A stretch of DNA of 64,000 bases from an uncultured bacterium (GTDB lineage: Bacteria > Cyanobacteriota > Vampirovibrionia > Gastranaerophilales > Gastranaerophilaceae), in the NCBI GenBank assembly GCA_902792085.1, contig CADAYE010000007.1:109146-173145 (forward strand), written 5' to 3'. This document shows, in pieces, positions 8,856 to 16,815 of the stretch. Below the pieces are notes generated by a model. It was not told the DNA's origin. It searched no databases and worked only from the letters and a program-made list of their open reading frames with translations. The position numbers and the translations under genes are program-made. Numbering within the stretch: position 1 is the first letter of the stretch; each line of letters begins with the position of its first letter.

Positions 8856-9188
8856 ATGAAAAAAATTAAGGTAACTATATACAATGTTACAGTAAATATG
8901 TCTGTCATTGCGAGGAGGAAATGGCTTTCCGACGAAGCAATCCAGTTATTTCATCATTATCGACATACCGTAAAATAGTATATAATTACCAAAATTAAAA
9001 ATTTAGAAGAACGTAGTAGACTAATATCGGAAAAATTACTTGAAACAATTTATTTGCTTGAAATTTTAGAAGATGCTTATGAAGGTGAAGCAAAAGAGGG
9101 AACAATAATTAATCTTGCAAGTAAAAATATTAATATTGCCTTTAATGAAATTGAAAAATGCCGAAAAATGATATCAGTATCGGTATAA
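8856..9188 (+). pseudogene. Small gene interrupted by a MITE
   Basis: A strong AAGGAG ribosome binding site precedes ATG 8856. After 14 coding bases the frame is broken by a 121-bp element at 8870-8990, flanked by the direct repeat AAAATTAA (8862-8869 and 8991-8998). Removing the element and one copy of the duplication restores an uninterrupted 67-codon frame to the TAA at 9186-9188: MKKIKNLEERSRL at the start, CRKMISVSV at the end. The restored protein is charged and helical and of no family I recognise. As it stands, translation from the ATG runs 40 codons into the element and stops. It lies divergently from the ribbon-helix-helix gene and under its operator. Confidence 0.8.
8870..8990. mobile_element. 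MITE (family A), complete 121-bp copy
   Basis: The ends are 25-bp imperfect inverted repeats (8870-8894 and 8966-8990, 21 of 25 matching; outer bases GGTAAYTATATAC). The element is flanked by an 8-bp direct repeat AAAATTAA and contains no gene. The interior holds the widespread block GTCATTGCGAGGAG..GAAGCAATCCA. Related copies are at 46926-47093, 48099-48221 and 59749-59900. It must be moved by a transposase encoded elsewhere. Confidence 0.8.
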
Positions 9189-9191
9189 TTA

Positions 9192-9947
9192 TTATTTTAG
9201 CCTTGAAATAATTTTTTTAATATTTTCTTTTTCTTCATCAGGAATATCCATATTCAGATAGTCTTCAAAATATTCAACAGCGTCCTCATTGTCCCCTCTT
9301 GCCATATACAAAATTGCCGCCTTTTTATAGGCTACGGCAAGTTTGTTGTTTCTTGCAATTGCTTTCAAAAAGTTTGAAAGAGCCTTGTCTATTTCGTCAT
9401 TTGCCTGATATGCTTCCCCTAAATAATAGTAAATCCATTCGTTTTCGTCTTTATATTCCAAAATGTTTTCAAAATTTTCTATTGCACTGTCATAATTGCC
9501 AAGTTCAAAATATACCCTGCCCAAATCATAATACGCATCATAGTTGTCAGGTTGTTTGTCCAGAATATATTCAAGTTCGTCTATCGCCAAATCCCTTTTT
9601 GAATCTTCCATATAAAATCTTGCAAGATAATGTCTGAATATCAAATCATCAGGCAGATTGTCTATCGCATAAGACAAAATATTTATTCCTTCTGCGAATC
9701 TTTGCTGTCTGTAATAAATATCCACAAGGTTTATATAAGTTTGTGGAATGCGGGAATTGAGTTCAATACTTTTTAGGTAATTTTTTTCTGCTTTTTCATC
9801 ATTCCCTACATTTGCATAACATAAGCCTAAATTGTTATAAACTTCGGCATTTGTAATATCTGTTTCCAAAACTGCGGTAAATAAATTAATTGCACCGTTC
9901 CAATCTTTATTTTTAAAACATTCTATTGCTTTATCTATTTTTTCCAT
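9192..9947 (-). CDS. TPR-repeat protein downstream of lptA
   Basis: 251 residues, almost entirely tetratricopeptide repeats: about seven units from residue 1 to 245, for example AEVYNNLGLCYANVGNDEKAEKNYLKSIEL. There is no signal peptide or membrane helix, so it is probably cytoplasmic. It begins 33 bases after lptA on the same strand and is likely the last gene of the run that includes lptC and lptA. The partner is unknown; an envelope-assembly role would be a guess based only on context. Confidence 0.85.
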   Translation of the reverse strand: MEKIDKAIECFKNKDWNGAINLFTAVLETDITNAEVYNNLGLCYANVGNDEKAEKNYLKSIELNSRIPQTYINLVDIYYRQQRFAEGINILSYAIDNLPDDLIFRHYLARFYMEDSKRDLAIDELEYILDKQPDNYDAYYDLGRVYFELGNYDSAIENFENILEYKDENEWIYYYLGEAYQANDEIDKALSNFLKAIARNNKLAVAYKKAAILYMARGDNEDAVEYFEDYLNMDIPDEEKENIKKIISRLK

Positions 9948-9980
9948 TTCTATTACCTTTACCTGAATTGGGGCAAAATA

Positions 9981-10952
9981 TTATAATCCTAATGTTACAT
10001 TATCGCCTGAATTTGAACCGATATTTTTAATAACCGTTCTTGTGTTACCTGTAGCATCAAAAGTTTTCGGTTTCATAGTCATTTTAATTCTATCGGCAAA
10101 TATTGTTCTTACTCCCTGAGTGATACTTGAGCGACCTATAAAGTTTGCTTCGTTTGGTTTTCCGTTTGGTCCGGGGTAGAGAGTAACTTTCGGCCCGGCC
10201 GCATAATAATCGTCATACCAAATTCTTACATTTGTGCTAGCGTTAAATGTTCCTCTTTTTTGGTTATATTGCTGCATTCCGGATTTCAAAACCATTTTTG
10301 TTCCGTCATCGGTGTAAACGGTTGAAGTCGTATTCCCTGTGGCTGTGATATTTTCTGTTGTTGCATCATAGACAAGTCTGTCCGCAAGTGTTTCGTTATT
10401 ATCTTGTTTAACTCTTGCATTACCTATTAAGACAAGTCTTTTTAAATCTCCGTTTTTATCGGTTGTTATTTCTGCGGCATTTGAATATGATTCCAAATCT
10501 TTATAAAGCATTGTAACTGTACCTGTCGCTGTCATAACACCTGTTTTGGTATTATATTCCTGAGTGTCGGCATTTATTACAACAACGGGAGTTTTTCCGT
10601 CAAATACAACTGATTGAGTATCTCCTTCCGCTTTAATAATTTTTGTAATTAAAGAAACTTTTAAAATATTTGCTTTTACTTCTCTTTTTTTATTTTTCTT
10701 TATTTCAAAAGCATAAGGTTTGTCATAAAAAGTTGCAGTATCAAGTTTTTGACCTCCGACAATGTTAACATCGGCTTTGTCTCCGACGACCTTTAAGTCA
10801 TCTATGGTAACTTTTACATCTCCGTCAAATTTTATTTTGCTCTCTTCTTCTTTATAAGTTTGAGTTTTTGATTCAATAATCAAATCCGATGCCTGAACTG
10901 CTATCCCTGTAAGCAGGAATATTCCTATAATAAATGATAAAATCTTTTTCAT
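9981..10952 (-). CDS. lptA: LptA/OstA-like LPS transport protein
   Basis: 323 residues, longer than the ~185-residue E. coli LptA. A signal peptide (MKKILSFIIGIFLLTGIAVQASD) is followed by repeated beta-jellyroll units of OstA type, such as LIIESKTQTYKEEESKIKFDGDVKVTIDDL, seen two to three times. LptA-like proteins form the periplasmic bridge carrying LPS to the outer membrane. The ATG at 10952 overlaps the end of lptC (TAATATG) and gives the better signal peptide; an in-frame ATG at 10970 is possible. The extra length suggests a fused double OstA domain. With LptC upstream the assignment is firm at family level. Confidence 0.85.
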   Translation of the reverse strand: MKKILSFIIGIFLLTGIAVQASDLIIESKTQTYKEEESKIKFDGDVKVTIDDLKVVGDKADVNIVGGQKLDTATFYDKPYAFEIKKNKKREVKANILKVSLITKIIKAEGDTQSVVFDGKTPVVVINADTQEYNTKTGVMTATGTVTMLYKDLESYSNAAEITTDKNGDLKRLVLIGNARVKQDNNETLADRLVYDATTENITATGNTTSTVYTDDGTKMVLKSGMQQYNQKRGTFNASTNVRIWYDDYYAAGPKVTLYPGPNGKPNEANFIGRSSITQGVRTIFADRIKMTMKPKTFDATGNTRTVIKNIGSNSGDNVTLGL

Positions 10953-10953
10953 A

Positions 10954-11535
10954 TTATTTTTTATCCTCATAAACTTTTGAAACAGTGTTTCCTATTATTT
11001 TAAAATCCTCATAACTCGGACTGATAATTATTTTATCTGCCGTGGAAATCAACGTATTATCTTTTCTGACTTTTATATGACCTTCTGCAACAATAGGGTC
11101 GTTTGAACCGACATATGTCAGTTTGTCCGCATTAAGAGTAATTCCGCCCTCTATTGCAATAAAAGTATCTTCATAAAGGGTTATAACTTTTGAATCGGAG
11201 TTATAAGTACCTTTTGAAGACTTTAAACTCATTGTAACTTTATTATCTTTATAAAAATTTGCAAGTACCCCGTCAAGTTGTGCCATTCCGCTGTTGCCGT
11301 CCCAATGCCCCGTATCTCCGTATATTTCCCAATACTTTGTATCATTTTTTGTTTCGGTCAAAATTACCCCTTTTACAATGGCTTCTTGCTGAGGTTGTTT
11401 ATTATCTGAAATTTGGCGTTTAAAGTCATGCGTGATAAGTTTTGCCGTTGCAAAGGCCCAAAGGAGGACTCCCGTAATAGCAAGCGCAATCATAAGATAG
11501 ACTCTTTTTTTCTTTGATAATTGCTTGAAATCCAT
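10954..11535 (-). CDS. lptC: LptC-like LPS export protein
   Basis: 193 residues, the usual LptC size. A single N-terminal membrane anchor (about residues 12-32) is followed by a periplasmic beta-jellyroll with ATKLITHDFKRQISDN-type linker and EIYGDTGHWDGNSGMAQLDGV, typical of the LptC/YrbK family. LptC joins the LptBFG transporter to LptA. A promoter TCGACA-17-TAATAT ends seven bases before the ATG, so this gene can be transcribed on its own from a leaderless message. It may also be read from the genes upstream, 43 bases away. Confidence 0.88.
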   Translation of the reverse strand: MDFKQLSKKKRVYLMIALAITGVLLWAFATAKLITHDFKRQISDNKQPQQEAIVKGVILTETKNDTKYWEIYGDTGHWDGNSGMAQLDGVLANFYKDNKVTMSLKSSKGTYNSDSKVITLYEDTFIAIEGGITLNADKLTYVGSNDPIVAEGHIKVRKDNTLISTADKIIISPSYEDFKIIGNTVSKVYEDKK

Positions 11536-11542
11536 ACAAAAG

Positions 11543-11571
11543 ATATTAGCACAAAATAAAACTGATGTCGA
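11543..11571 (-). promoter_or_regulatory. Promoter of lptC (predicted leaderless)
   Basis: On the minus strand TCGACA, 17 bases, TAATAT; the -10 box is followed after 7 bases by the lptC ATG. No Shine-Dalgarno sequence is present between them. Confidence 0.6.
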
Positions 11572-11578
11572 TTTTTTA

Positions 11579-12406
11579 TTACAAATTCTGTAGAGCGTTC
11601 TTACTGCTTTCCATACTCTCTTTAAGCATTTTCTTAACTATATCGCCCTGAGTATCAAGCATTTTGCAGACAGTTTCAATATTTCTTACTTTAGTTGATA
11701 GAATAACATCTGCATTAGTTGTAATATTACCCGTGATATTTTGGTATGCTGCCAAGGCTGCAGAAGTTGTACCCTGCATTAAGTTCCCTAAAACTGTCGT
11801 ACCGGCCCCATAAACACCCAAATAAGGAGAAATAGCCGTTAATAACCCCCCAAAACCTGAAATTGTACTTGCAACAGGCATGACAACATTAGACGAAATT
11901 CTGCCTAAGCCGCTGCTTGTACCGATACCATAAGCAGCAGCACTTGCAATATCCGCAACTCCAGCAACATTTGAAGCATAACCAGTCGCCGTTCCGCTTG
12001 TAGAAAATCCGTTACTGCCCCAACCATTTAATATACTTGATGCTCCGCCTGTTGCCAATCCGTAAACAGATGAAACAGATGCCGCACCTCCGGGGAAGCC
12101 GGAATAATTATAAAGCGAATCAACACCGTATGCTGTACCGGTATTGCCTTTTGAATAATATGAAGTTCCCGGAACATTCATTGTTTCAGATCCGCCAAAT
12201 ACTGTGGCAAATGATGACGGCGCAAGTAAACTTGCCATGTTATAAATCAGATTTCCGCAAGACTCAAAACCTGAGCCTGTTCCGCTTCCTGATACGGTTA
12301 AATCTCTCAGCCTGTCATAAGTTTCCCACAAGACTGCCTTCGCATCTCCGCTTGCGCTGCTTAATCTGTTTGCAATAACCAATTCGCTATCATATCTGTA
12401 CGACAT
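11579..12406 (-). CDS. Hypothetical Gly/Ser/Ala-rich protein
   Basis: 275 residues with a short charged N-terminus (SYRYDSELVIANRLSSASGDAK), a long Gly/Ser/Tyr-rich middle (about 40-200), and a charged helical C-terminus (about 220-275). There is no signal peptide. The composition resembles surface or secreted structural proteins. It begins 27 bases after the axial-like gene at 12434-13519 on the same strand, so the two form one unit and probably act together. I do not recognise the family. It may be a substrate or partner of the flagellar-type export system; that is inference. Confidence 0.75.
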   Translation of the reverse strand: MSYRYDSELVIANRLSSASGDAKAVLWETYDRLRDLTVSGSGTGSGFESCGNLIYNMASLLAPSSFATVFGGSETMNVPGTSYYSKGNTGTAYGVDSLYNYSGFPGGAASVSSVYGLATGGASSILNGWGSNGFSTSGTATGYASNVAGVADIASAAAYGIGTSSGLGRISSNVVMPVASTISGFGGLLTAISPYLGVYGAGTTVLGNLMQGTTSAALAAYQNITGNITTNADVILSTKVRNIETVCKMLDTQGDIVKKMLKESMESSKNALQNL

Positions 12407-12433
12407 AAAAAACCTCTTATAATTTTAATTATA

Positions 12434-13519
12434 CTAACTTTCAAATGTTTTGAATGTTCCTTCAATGTTTTTAGAGATAACCTTGTGTACGGCATCCATT
12501 TCTGTCTGAAGTGCATTCTGTTCTGTATCAAGTTGTTTCAGACGAAGTTCAAGCGTTCTGTCCTCTGTCTGAATTTGTTCTGTTCTTGCGTTTATTTCCT
12601 GAACTCTTTGTTCATAAATCTGCTTTTGATAATAATAATCATTCATTGCGTCATTATATGCTGCATCATCAGTTTGAGTTGATGTTGTAAGGTTATAAAC
12701 CGCACTTGATTTTTCCAGTTGAATAGTTTTAGCACGGCCACTTGAATCATAATCAATAATTGCATATTTTGATAAGGTTTGTTTTACAAACTGATTTTGC
12801 GCATAGTATGAATGTAGTGCTTCGTCAGGATTTTGAATACAATATTCCAATGTATCAACTGCACCATCAACCGCACTTCCGCCTGTTCCGTCAATGGCAA
12901 AGTTCATATTATTCTGACTGTCTTTCCATAGATGTATGTGCGAATATAAAGAAACATCTTTACTCGGGTCTTGTGCAGGATCAGGATTTATACGATTCCA
13001 TTCCTTTGCTACTGTACTATCCGGCCAGTCTTCGGCGATTTTTTGCAATGCAACAATATATGTTGCCCAATCATCGCTTTCCGGATCGCAATCACTCATA
13101 CGGGTTAATTTTCTTGTGCCAACCATATAATATGTTTTTTCACCCTCCGGTGGTTCCCCGACATATTGAACCTGCGGTTTTGAGTTTGTATTTCTTATAC
13201 CCTTATATTCAATGACATCTGCAGTATATGTTACATAGGAATTGTATGTAATACCGTCGTCTTCGTCATAATAATCGGCAGCCTGTATTTCTGTTATTGT
13301 TTTGGTACTGTCTCCGATATCAAAAGTATATTTTGTTTTTGTGAAATCAGTAGTACTTGGTGGCACAGGAACATCCATCTGATATAATCTGTTCCAAAGT
13401 TCCGAACTTTGGTTAGACAATGCAGTCCTTGCCTGATTGATTTGCTGACCTTCGTATTCAACATTTGTTTTTCTTGCCGCAAGTGAAATCCATCTTGCCT
13501 GAGATGCTGCCATGCCCAT
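12434..13519 (-). CDS. Flagellar-axial-like hypothetical protein (MGMAASQAR N-terminus)
   Basis: 361 residues. The first 45 residues (MGMAASQARWISLAARKTN, EYEGQQINQARTALSNQSSE) and the last 60 (heptad-like, ending IEGTFKTFES) are amphipathic helices flanking a beta-rich variable middle. That terminal-helix plan is the one used by flagellar axial proteins and their type III substrates, where both ends pair into a coiled coil. There is no Sec signal peptide, and GAGGT precedes the ATG. From memory, proteins starting MGMAASQAR are frequent in Gastranaerophilales/Vampirovibrio genomes; this needs a search. Function is unproven. It is the first gene of a run ending in lptC-lptA-TPR. Confidence 0.7.
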   Translation of the reverse strand: MGMAASQARWISLAARKTNVEYEGQQINQARTALSNQSSELWNRLYQMDVPVPPSTTDFTKTKYTFDIGDSTKTITEIQAADYYDEDDGITYNSYVTYTADVIEYKGIRNTNSKPQVQYVGEPPEGEKTYYMVGTRKLTRMSDCDPESDDWATYIVALQKIAEDWPDSTVAKEWNRINPDPAQDPSKDVSLYSHIHLWKDSQNNMNFAIDGTGGSAVDGAVDTLEYCIQNPDEALHSYYAQNQFVKQTLSKYAIIDYDSSGRAKTIQLEKSSAVYNLTTSTQTDDAAYNDAMNDYYYQKQIYEQRVQEINARTEQIQTEDRTLELRLKQLDTEQNALQTEMDAVHKVISKNIEGTFKTFES

Positions 13520-13764
13520 ATTTACTACCTCTTTCTGATTTTTATCTTTCTTGCAAACTTTTTAATTATTTTTTTTCAAAAGTCAACAAGTCCTGTAATG
13601 ATTATACGAAAATTATTTTGATTTATATATATGAACCTCTAAAAATCGACTGTTTGGAGGATTTTTTGCTTATTATTTCATCAAAATGGTTTTTTAATCT
13701 TTACATATTTAATATTTTTCTGATAATATATATTCGAAATTGAATTATTATTGAAAGGTTTACA

Positions 13765-15132
13765 ATGAAATTTTCATCGGCTTTTAAAGTAGGTTTACTT
13801 ACCGTAATCGCATTATGTTTACTTGTTGGAACTGTTCTCAAGGTTAAGGGTAGAGCGTTCTCATCTGCTGACAGAATAGAAATTCAGTTTAAAGATGTAA
13901 ACGGCTTAAGAGCAGGTGCCGGTGTTCAGATGATGGGTTTGAAGGTCGGACAGGTAGAAGAAATTACTCCTGTTGTAAAAGATGAAAACAGTTATGTAAA
14001 AGTCAGATTTGTTATAACAAATCCTGATGTTGATATTCCAAAGGCATCATCATTTTCTATCCAATCTTCAGGTATAATTGGTGAATTATTTTTAGAAATT
14101 ACTCCGCCGAAAATAAAAACAATTTTTATTCCTATGACTAAAAAGGATTTGCTTTATAAAAATGACAAAGTTCAGATGAAACTAAGCGGAAAGTATTATG
14201 ATGTCGGTCTTATAAAGAGTGTAGAAGTAATACCGAGAGATTCCGTTCCTTATAACTATAAAAATAATATTTCAACGGCCTATGCGTATAAAGTAGATTA
14301 TTTTATAAACATGCCGGGGTTAGTATTGCCTGAATTTTTGCGAGGAAGCGCAGAAAAAGACAAAAATACCTACAAGTTAAGACTTGTTGCTTTTGACGGA
14401 ACTCCTTTATTGTATCCGAAGCAAGAATCTCCATATACAATTCTTGAGCCTATGAGATTGTCCGATTTTATGGATTGGCAGTATAAAGCGGCTGAAACTC
14501 TGACAGAAACAAATAAAAAACTTAATGATATTTTGACAGACAAAGTGATTGATGATTTAAAACTCACTATTGCAAATATGAATAAATTGAGCGCAAGATC
14601 AACTGAGACATTAGACAAAGTTGATAATCTGCTTGATTCTTCAAAAGAGGATATAAACAGATTGCTTGATATGACACAACAGGCAACAAATGATTTTTCA
14701 AAACTTTCGGCTAATATCAATAGCCTGATAGGTGACCCGAAATTTAAATCAACGGTTGTGTCTGCAGCAGATTCGGTAGGGAAATTATCTAAAAACTTAA
14801 ACAAAATAATGGATGCTGCTGATGCGGAACAAACAGGTAAAAATATCAAAATTATTACAAATAACCTTGCTCAAATCAGTGAGAGTGTCAATGCAATGAC
14901 AAGTGACGGAAAACTCAAATCCGAACTTGCATCTGCAATTACGAATATAAACAGTGCAATGGCTCAGATGTCTATTGCTCTTGAAACGGTAAACAATGTT
15001 GACCCGAACAACAAACAGCAGGTTTCGGATTTGAAAATTATTGTTGACGATACCGTATGTATTACAGAGAACCTCAAGAAATTCTCCGAAAAATTGAATA
15101 AGAGATTCTTATTGTTCAGATTGTTATTCTAA
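13765..15132 (+). CDS. mlaD: MlaD-family MCE-domain protein (lipid transport)
   Basis: 455 residues. An N-terminal membrane anchor (about 8-25) is followed by the MCE domain (about 38-115; IEIQFKDVNGLRAGAGVQMMGLKVGQVEEI). After a linker there is a long helical region rich in Asn, Asp, Ser and Leu (about 250-440) that should form coiled coil. MCE proteins assemble as hexameric rings on an ABC transporter and move phospholipid between membranes. The ABC partners are not in this window. AAAGG precedes the ATG. It is followed after 4 bases by lpxK, consistent with an envelope operon. The C-terminal extension is longer than in E. coli MlaD, more like cyanobacterial/chloroplast homologues. Confidence 0.85.
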   Translation: MKFSSAFKVGLLTVIALCLLVGTVLKVKGRAFSSADRIEIQFKDVNGLRAGAGVQMMGLKVGQVEEITPVVKDENSYVKVRFVITNPDVDIPKASSFSIQSSGIIGELFLEITPPKIKTIFIPMTKKDLLYKNDKVQMKLSGKYYDVGLIKSVEVIPRDSVPYNYKNNISTAYAYKVDYFINMPGLVLPEFLRGSAEKDKNTYKLRLVAFDGTPLLYPKQESPYTILEPMRLSDFMDWQYKAAETLTETNKKLNDILTDKVIDDLKLTIANMNKLSARSTETLDKVDNLLDSSKEDINRLLDMTQQATNDFSKLSANINSLIGDPKFKSTVVSAADSVGKLSKNLNKIMDAADAEQTGKNIKIITNNLAQISESVNAMTSDGKLKSELASAITNINSAMAQMSIALETVNNVDPNNKQQVSDLKIIVDDTVCITENLKKFSEKLNKRFLLFRLLF

Positions 15133-15136
15133 AAAC

Positions 15137-16153
15137 ATGAATATAAAAACGAAAATTACAAATTTACACTATACACGAAATCCAAAGGGAATGTTATTTG
15201 AAATACTGAAATTCTGCTCGTATTTTTACGGAATAGGCGCACATTTCAAAAACTTTATGTATGATAAAAAAATAATTCGCCCTAAAAAGGTTAATGCATT
15301 TGTAATTTCTGTCGGAAACATGACAACGGGAGGAGTGGGTAAAACTCCTGTAGTATCGGAAATTGCAAAATATTTTATTTCAAAAAACAAAAAAGTTGCT
15401 ATTATTTCAAGAGGTTATGGCGGAAAGTTAAATAACAAAAATATTAATATGATTTCTGATGGTAAAAATATTTTCTTTGATGCCATAGATAGCGGGGATG
15501 AACCTCTTTGGCTTGCACAAAATACCCCGGGATGTATGGTATTCACCTGCAGAAATCGTTATTTGGCTTCAAAATTTGCGGTTGAAAAATACGGAGTGGA
15601 AATAATCATTCTTGATGATGGCTTTCAGCACAGAAAATTACACAGAGATTTAGACCTTGTACTAATGGATAGCGTAAAAGGTTTCGGTAATGAAAATCTG
15701 CTTCCTGCAGGTCCTTTAAGAGAAGGACCAGAAGCGCTTGACCGTATTGATAAACTTATTGTTGTCAGTAAGAGTATAAAGCATGAACTTGCTAACAAAA
15801 TTGCAAAAATTATGAATAAAAGGCTGAAATTGCCGACACAGGTTTGTTATACTGAGCCTGACTATGTTTATAACATAAAAACAGGTCAAAGGTTAATGAA
15901 CGGAATGGATGCAACTGCTATTTGTGCAATAGGTCAGCCTCAGCAATTTTATGATTTCCTTACTGATTTCAATATTGTAAAAACACTTACATTTGACGAT
16001 CATCATCAGTATAAACCTTCTGATATTATTGATATTACGGGTAATATTATTACTACAGAAAAAGATGCGGTTAAACTCGAACGCTTTGATATGGATAATA
16101 TTTATGCCCTCAAATTAAAAACAAATATTGATGTTGAGGAACTTTTAAAATAA
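15137..16153 (+). CDS. lpxK: Tetraacyldisaccharide 4'-kinase
   Basis: 338 residues, normal for LpxK, which phosphorylates the lipid A precursor at the 4' position. The P-loop reads ISVGNMTTGGVGKTPVV and the conserved ISRGYGGK and ILDDGFQHRKLHRDLDLVLMD blocks follow. One N-terminal hydrophobic segment would attach it to the inner membrane. It sits between mlaD (4 bases) and nth (stop and start overlap, TAATG). Its presence shows this organism makes a classical lipid A. Confidence 0.94.
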   Translation: MNIKTKITNLHYTRNPKGMLFEILKFCSYFYGIGAHFKNFMYDKKIIRPKKVNAFVISVGNMTTGGVGKTPVVSEIAKYFISKNKKVAIISRGYGGKLNNKNINMISDGKNIFFDAIDSGDEPLWLAQNTPGCMVFTCRNRYLASKFAVEKYGVEIIILDDGFQHRKLHRDLDLVLMDSVKGFGNENLLPAGPLREGPEALDRIDKLIVVSKSIKHELANKIAKIMNKRLKLPTQVCYTEPDYVYNIKTGQRLMNGMDATAICAIGQPQQFYDFLTDFNIVKTLTFDDHHQYKPSDIIDITGNIITTEKDAVKLERFDMDNIYALKLKTNIDVEELLK

Positions 16154-16782
16154 TGGTTGATATTGATAAAGTCGTTACAACTTTAGAAAAAGCAAAACAA
16201 CCTCAAAGTGAGTTTGTAAAACTTATGGGTTCGTTCAAAGACCCATATCTTGTTTTAATATCTTGTATTTTAAGTCTGAGAACAAATGACAGGACAACTT
16301 ACCCAGCGACTTTGCGAATGCTTGAACTTGCCAAAACTCCACAGAAAATGATGGGGGTTAAAGTTGAGGATTTGGAAAAAGCAATTTATCCTGTCGGATT
16401 CTATAAAAATAAGGCAAGACAGATAATAGAACTTTCAAAAATTCTTGTTGAAAAATTTGGCGGAAAAGTTCCCTGTAATATAGATGAACTGTGCAAGTTC
16501 AGAGGGGTGGGCAGAAAAACGGCTAACCTTGTATTATCGGAAGGCTTTAATGAACCTGCTATATGTGTTGATGTTCATGTTCACAGAATTTTTAATCGTC
16601 TTGGGTACTTAAAGACAAAGAACCCAGAAGAAACAGAATTTACGTTAAGAGAAAAATTACCCAAAAAATATTGGATTCCCATTAATTCTTTACTTGTTAC
16701 TCACGGGCAGAATGTCTGCAAACCGCTAAAACCCTTGTGTAATATGTGCCCGATTGAAAAATATTGCGATAAAGTATTATAA
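16153..16782 (+). CDS. nth: Endonuclease III (DNA glycosylase/AP lyase)
   Basis: 209 residues, the usual length. The helix-hairpin-helix with catalytic lysine is GVGRKTANLVLSEGF and the catalytic aspartate is in ICVDVHVHRIFNRLG. The C-terminal [4Fe-4S] cluster ligands follow the canonical Cx6Cx2Cx5C spacing (CKPLKPLCNMCPIEKYC). It excises oxidised pyrimidines in base excision repair. The start codon overlaps the lpxK stop by one base, so it is translationally coupled. Confidence 0.96.
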   Translation: MVDIDKVVTTLEKAKQPQSEFVKLMGSFKDPYLVLISCILSLRTNDRTTYPATLRMLELAKTPQKMMGVKVEDLEKAIYPVGFYKNKARQIIELSKILVEKFGGKVPCNIDELCKFRGVGRKTANLVLSEGFNEPAICVDVHVHRIFNRLGYLKTKNPEETEFTLREKLPKKYWIPINSLLVTHGQNVCKPLKPLCNMCPIEKYCDKVL

Positions 16783-16815
16783 ATGTTATAATAACTCATA
16801 AATCGGAGGGTTATT

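Noticed and set aside
12037..12378. Plus-strand frame opposite the Gly/Ser-rich gene
   Set aside because: It is a mirror of the biased composition of the minus-strand gene and has no start signals.
13520..13764. Sigma-28 promoter before the axial-like gene
   Set aside because: AAAGTTT and GATAA occur but with spacing too short for the known TAAAGTTT-N11-GCCGATAA pattern.
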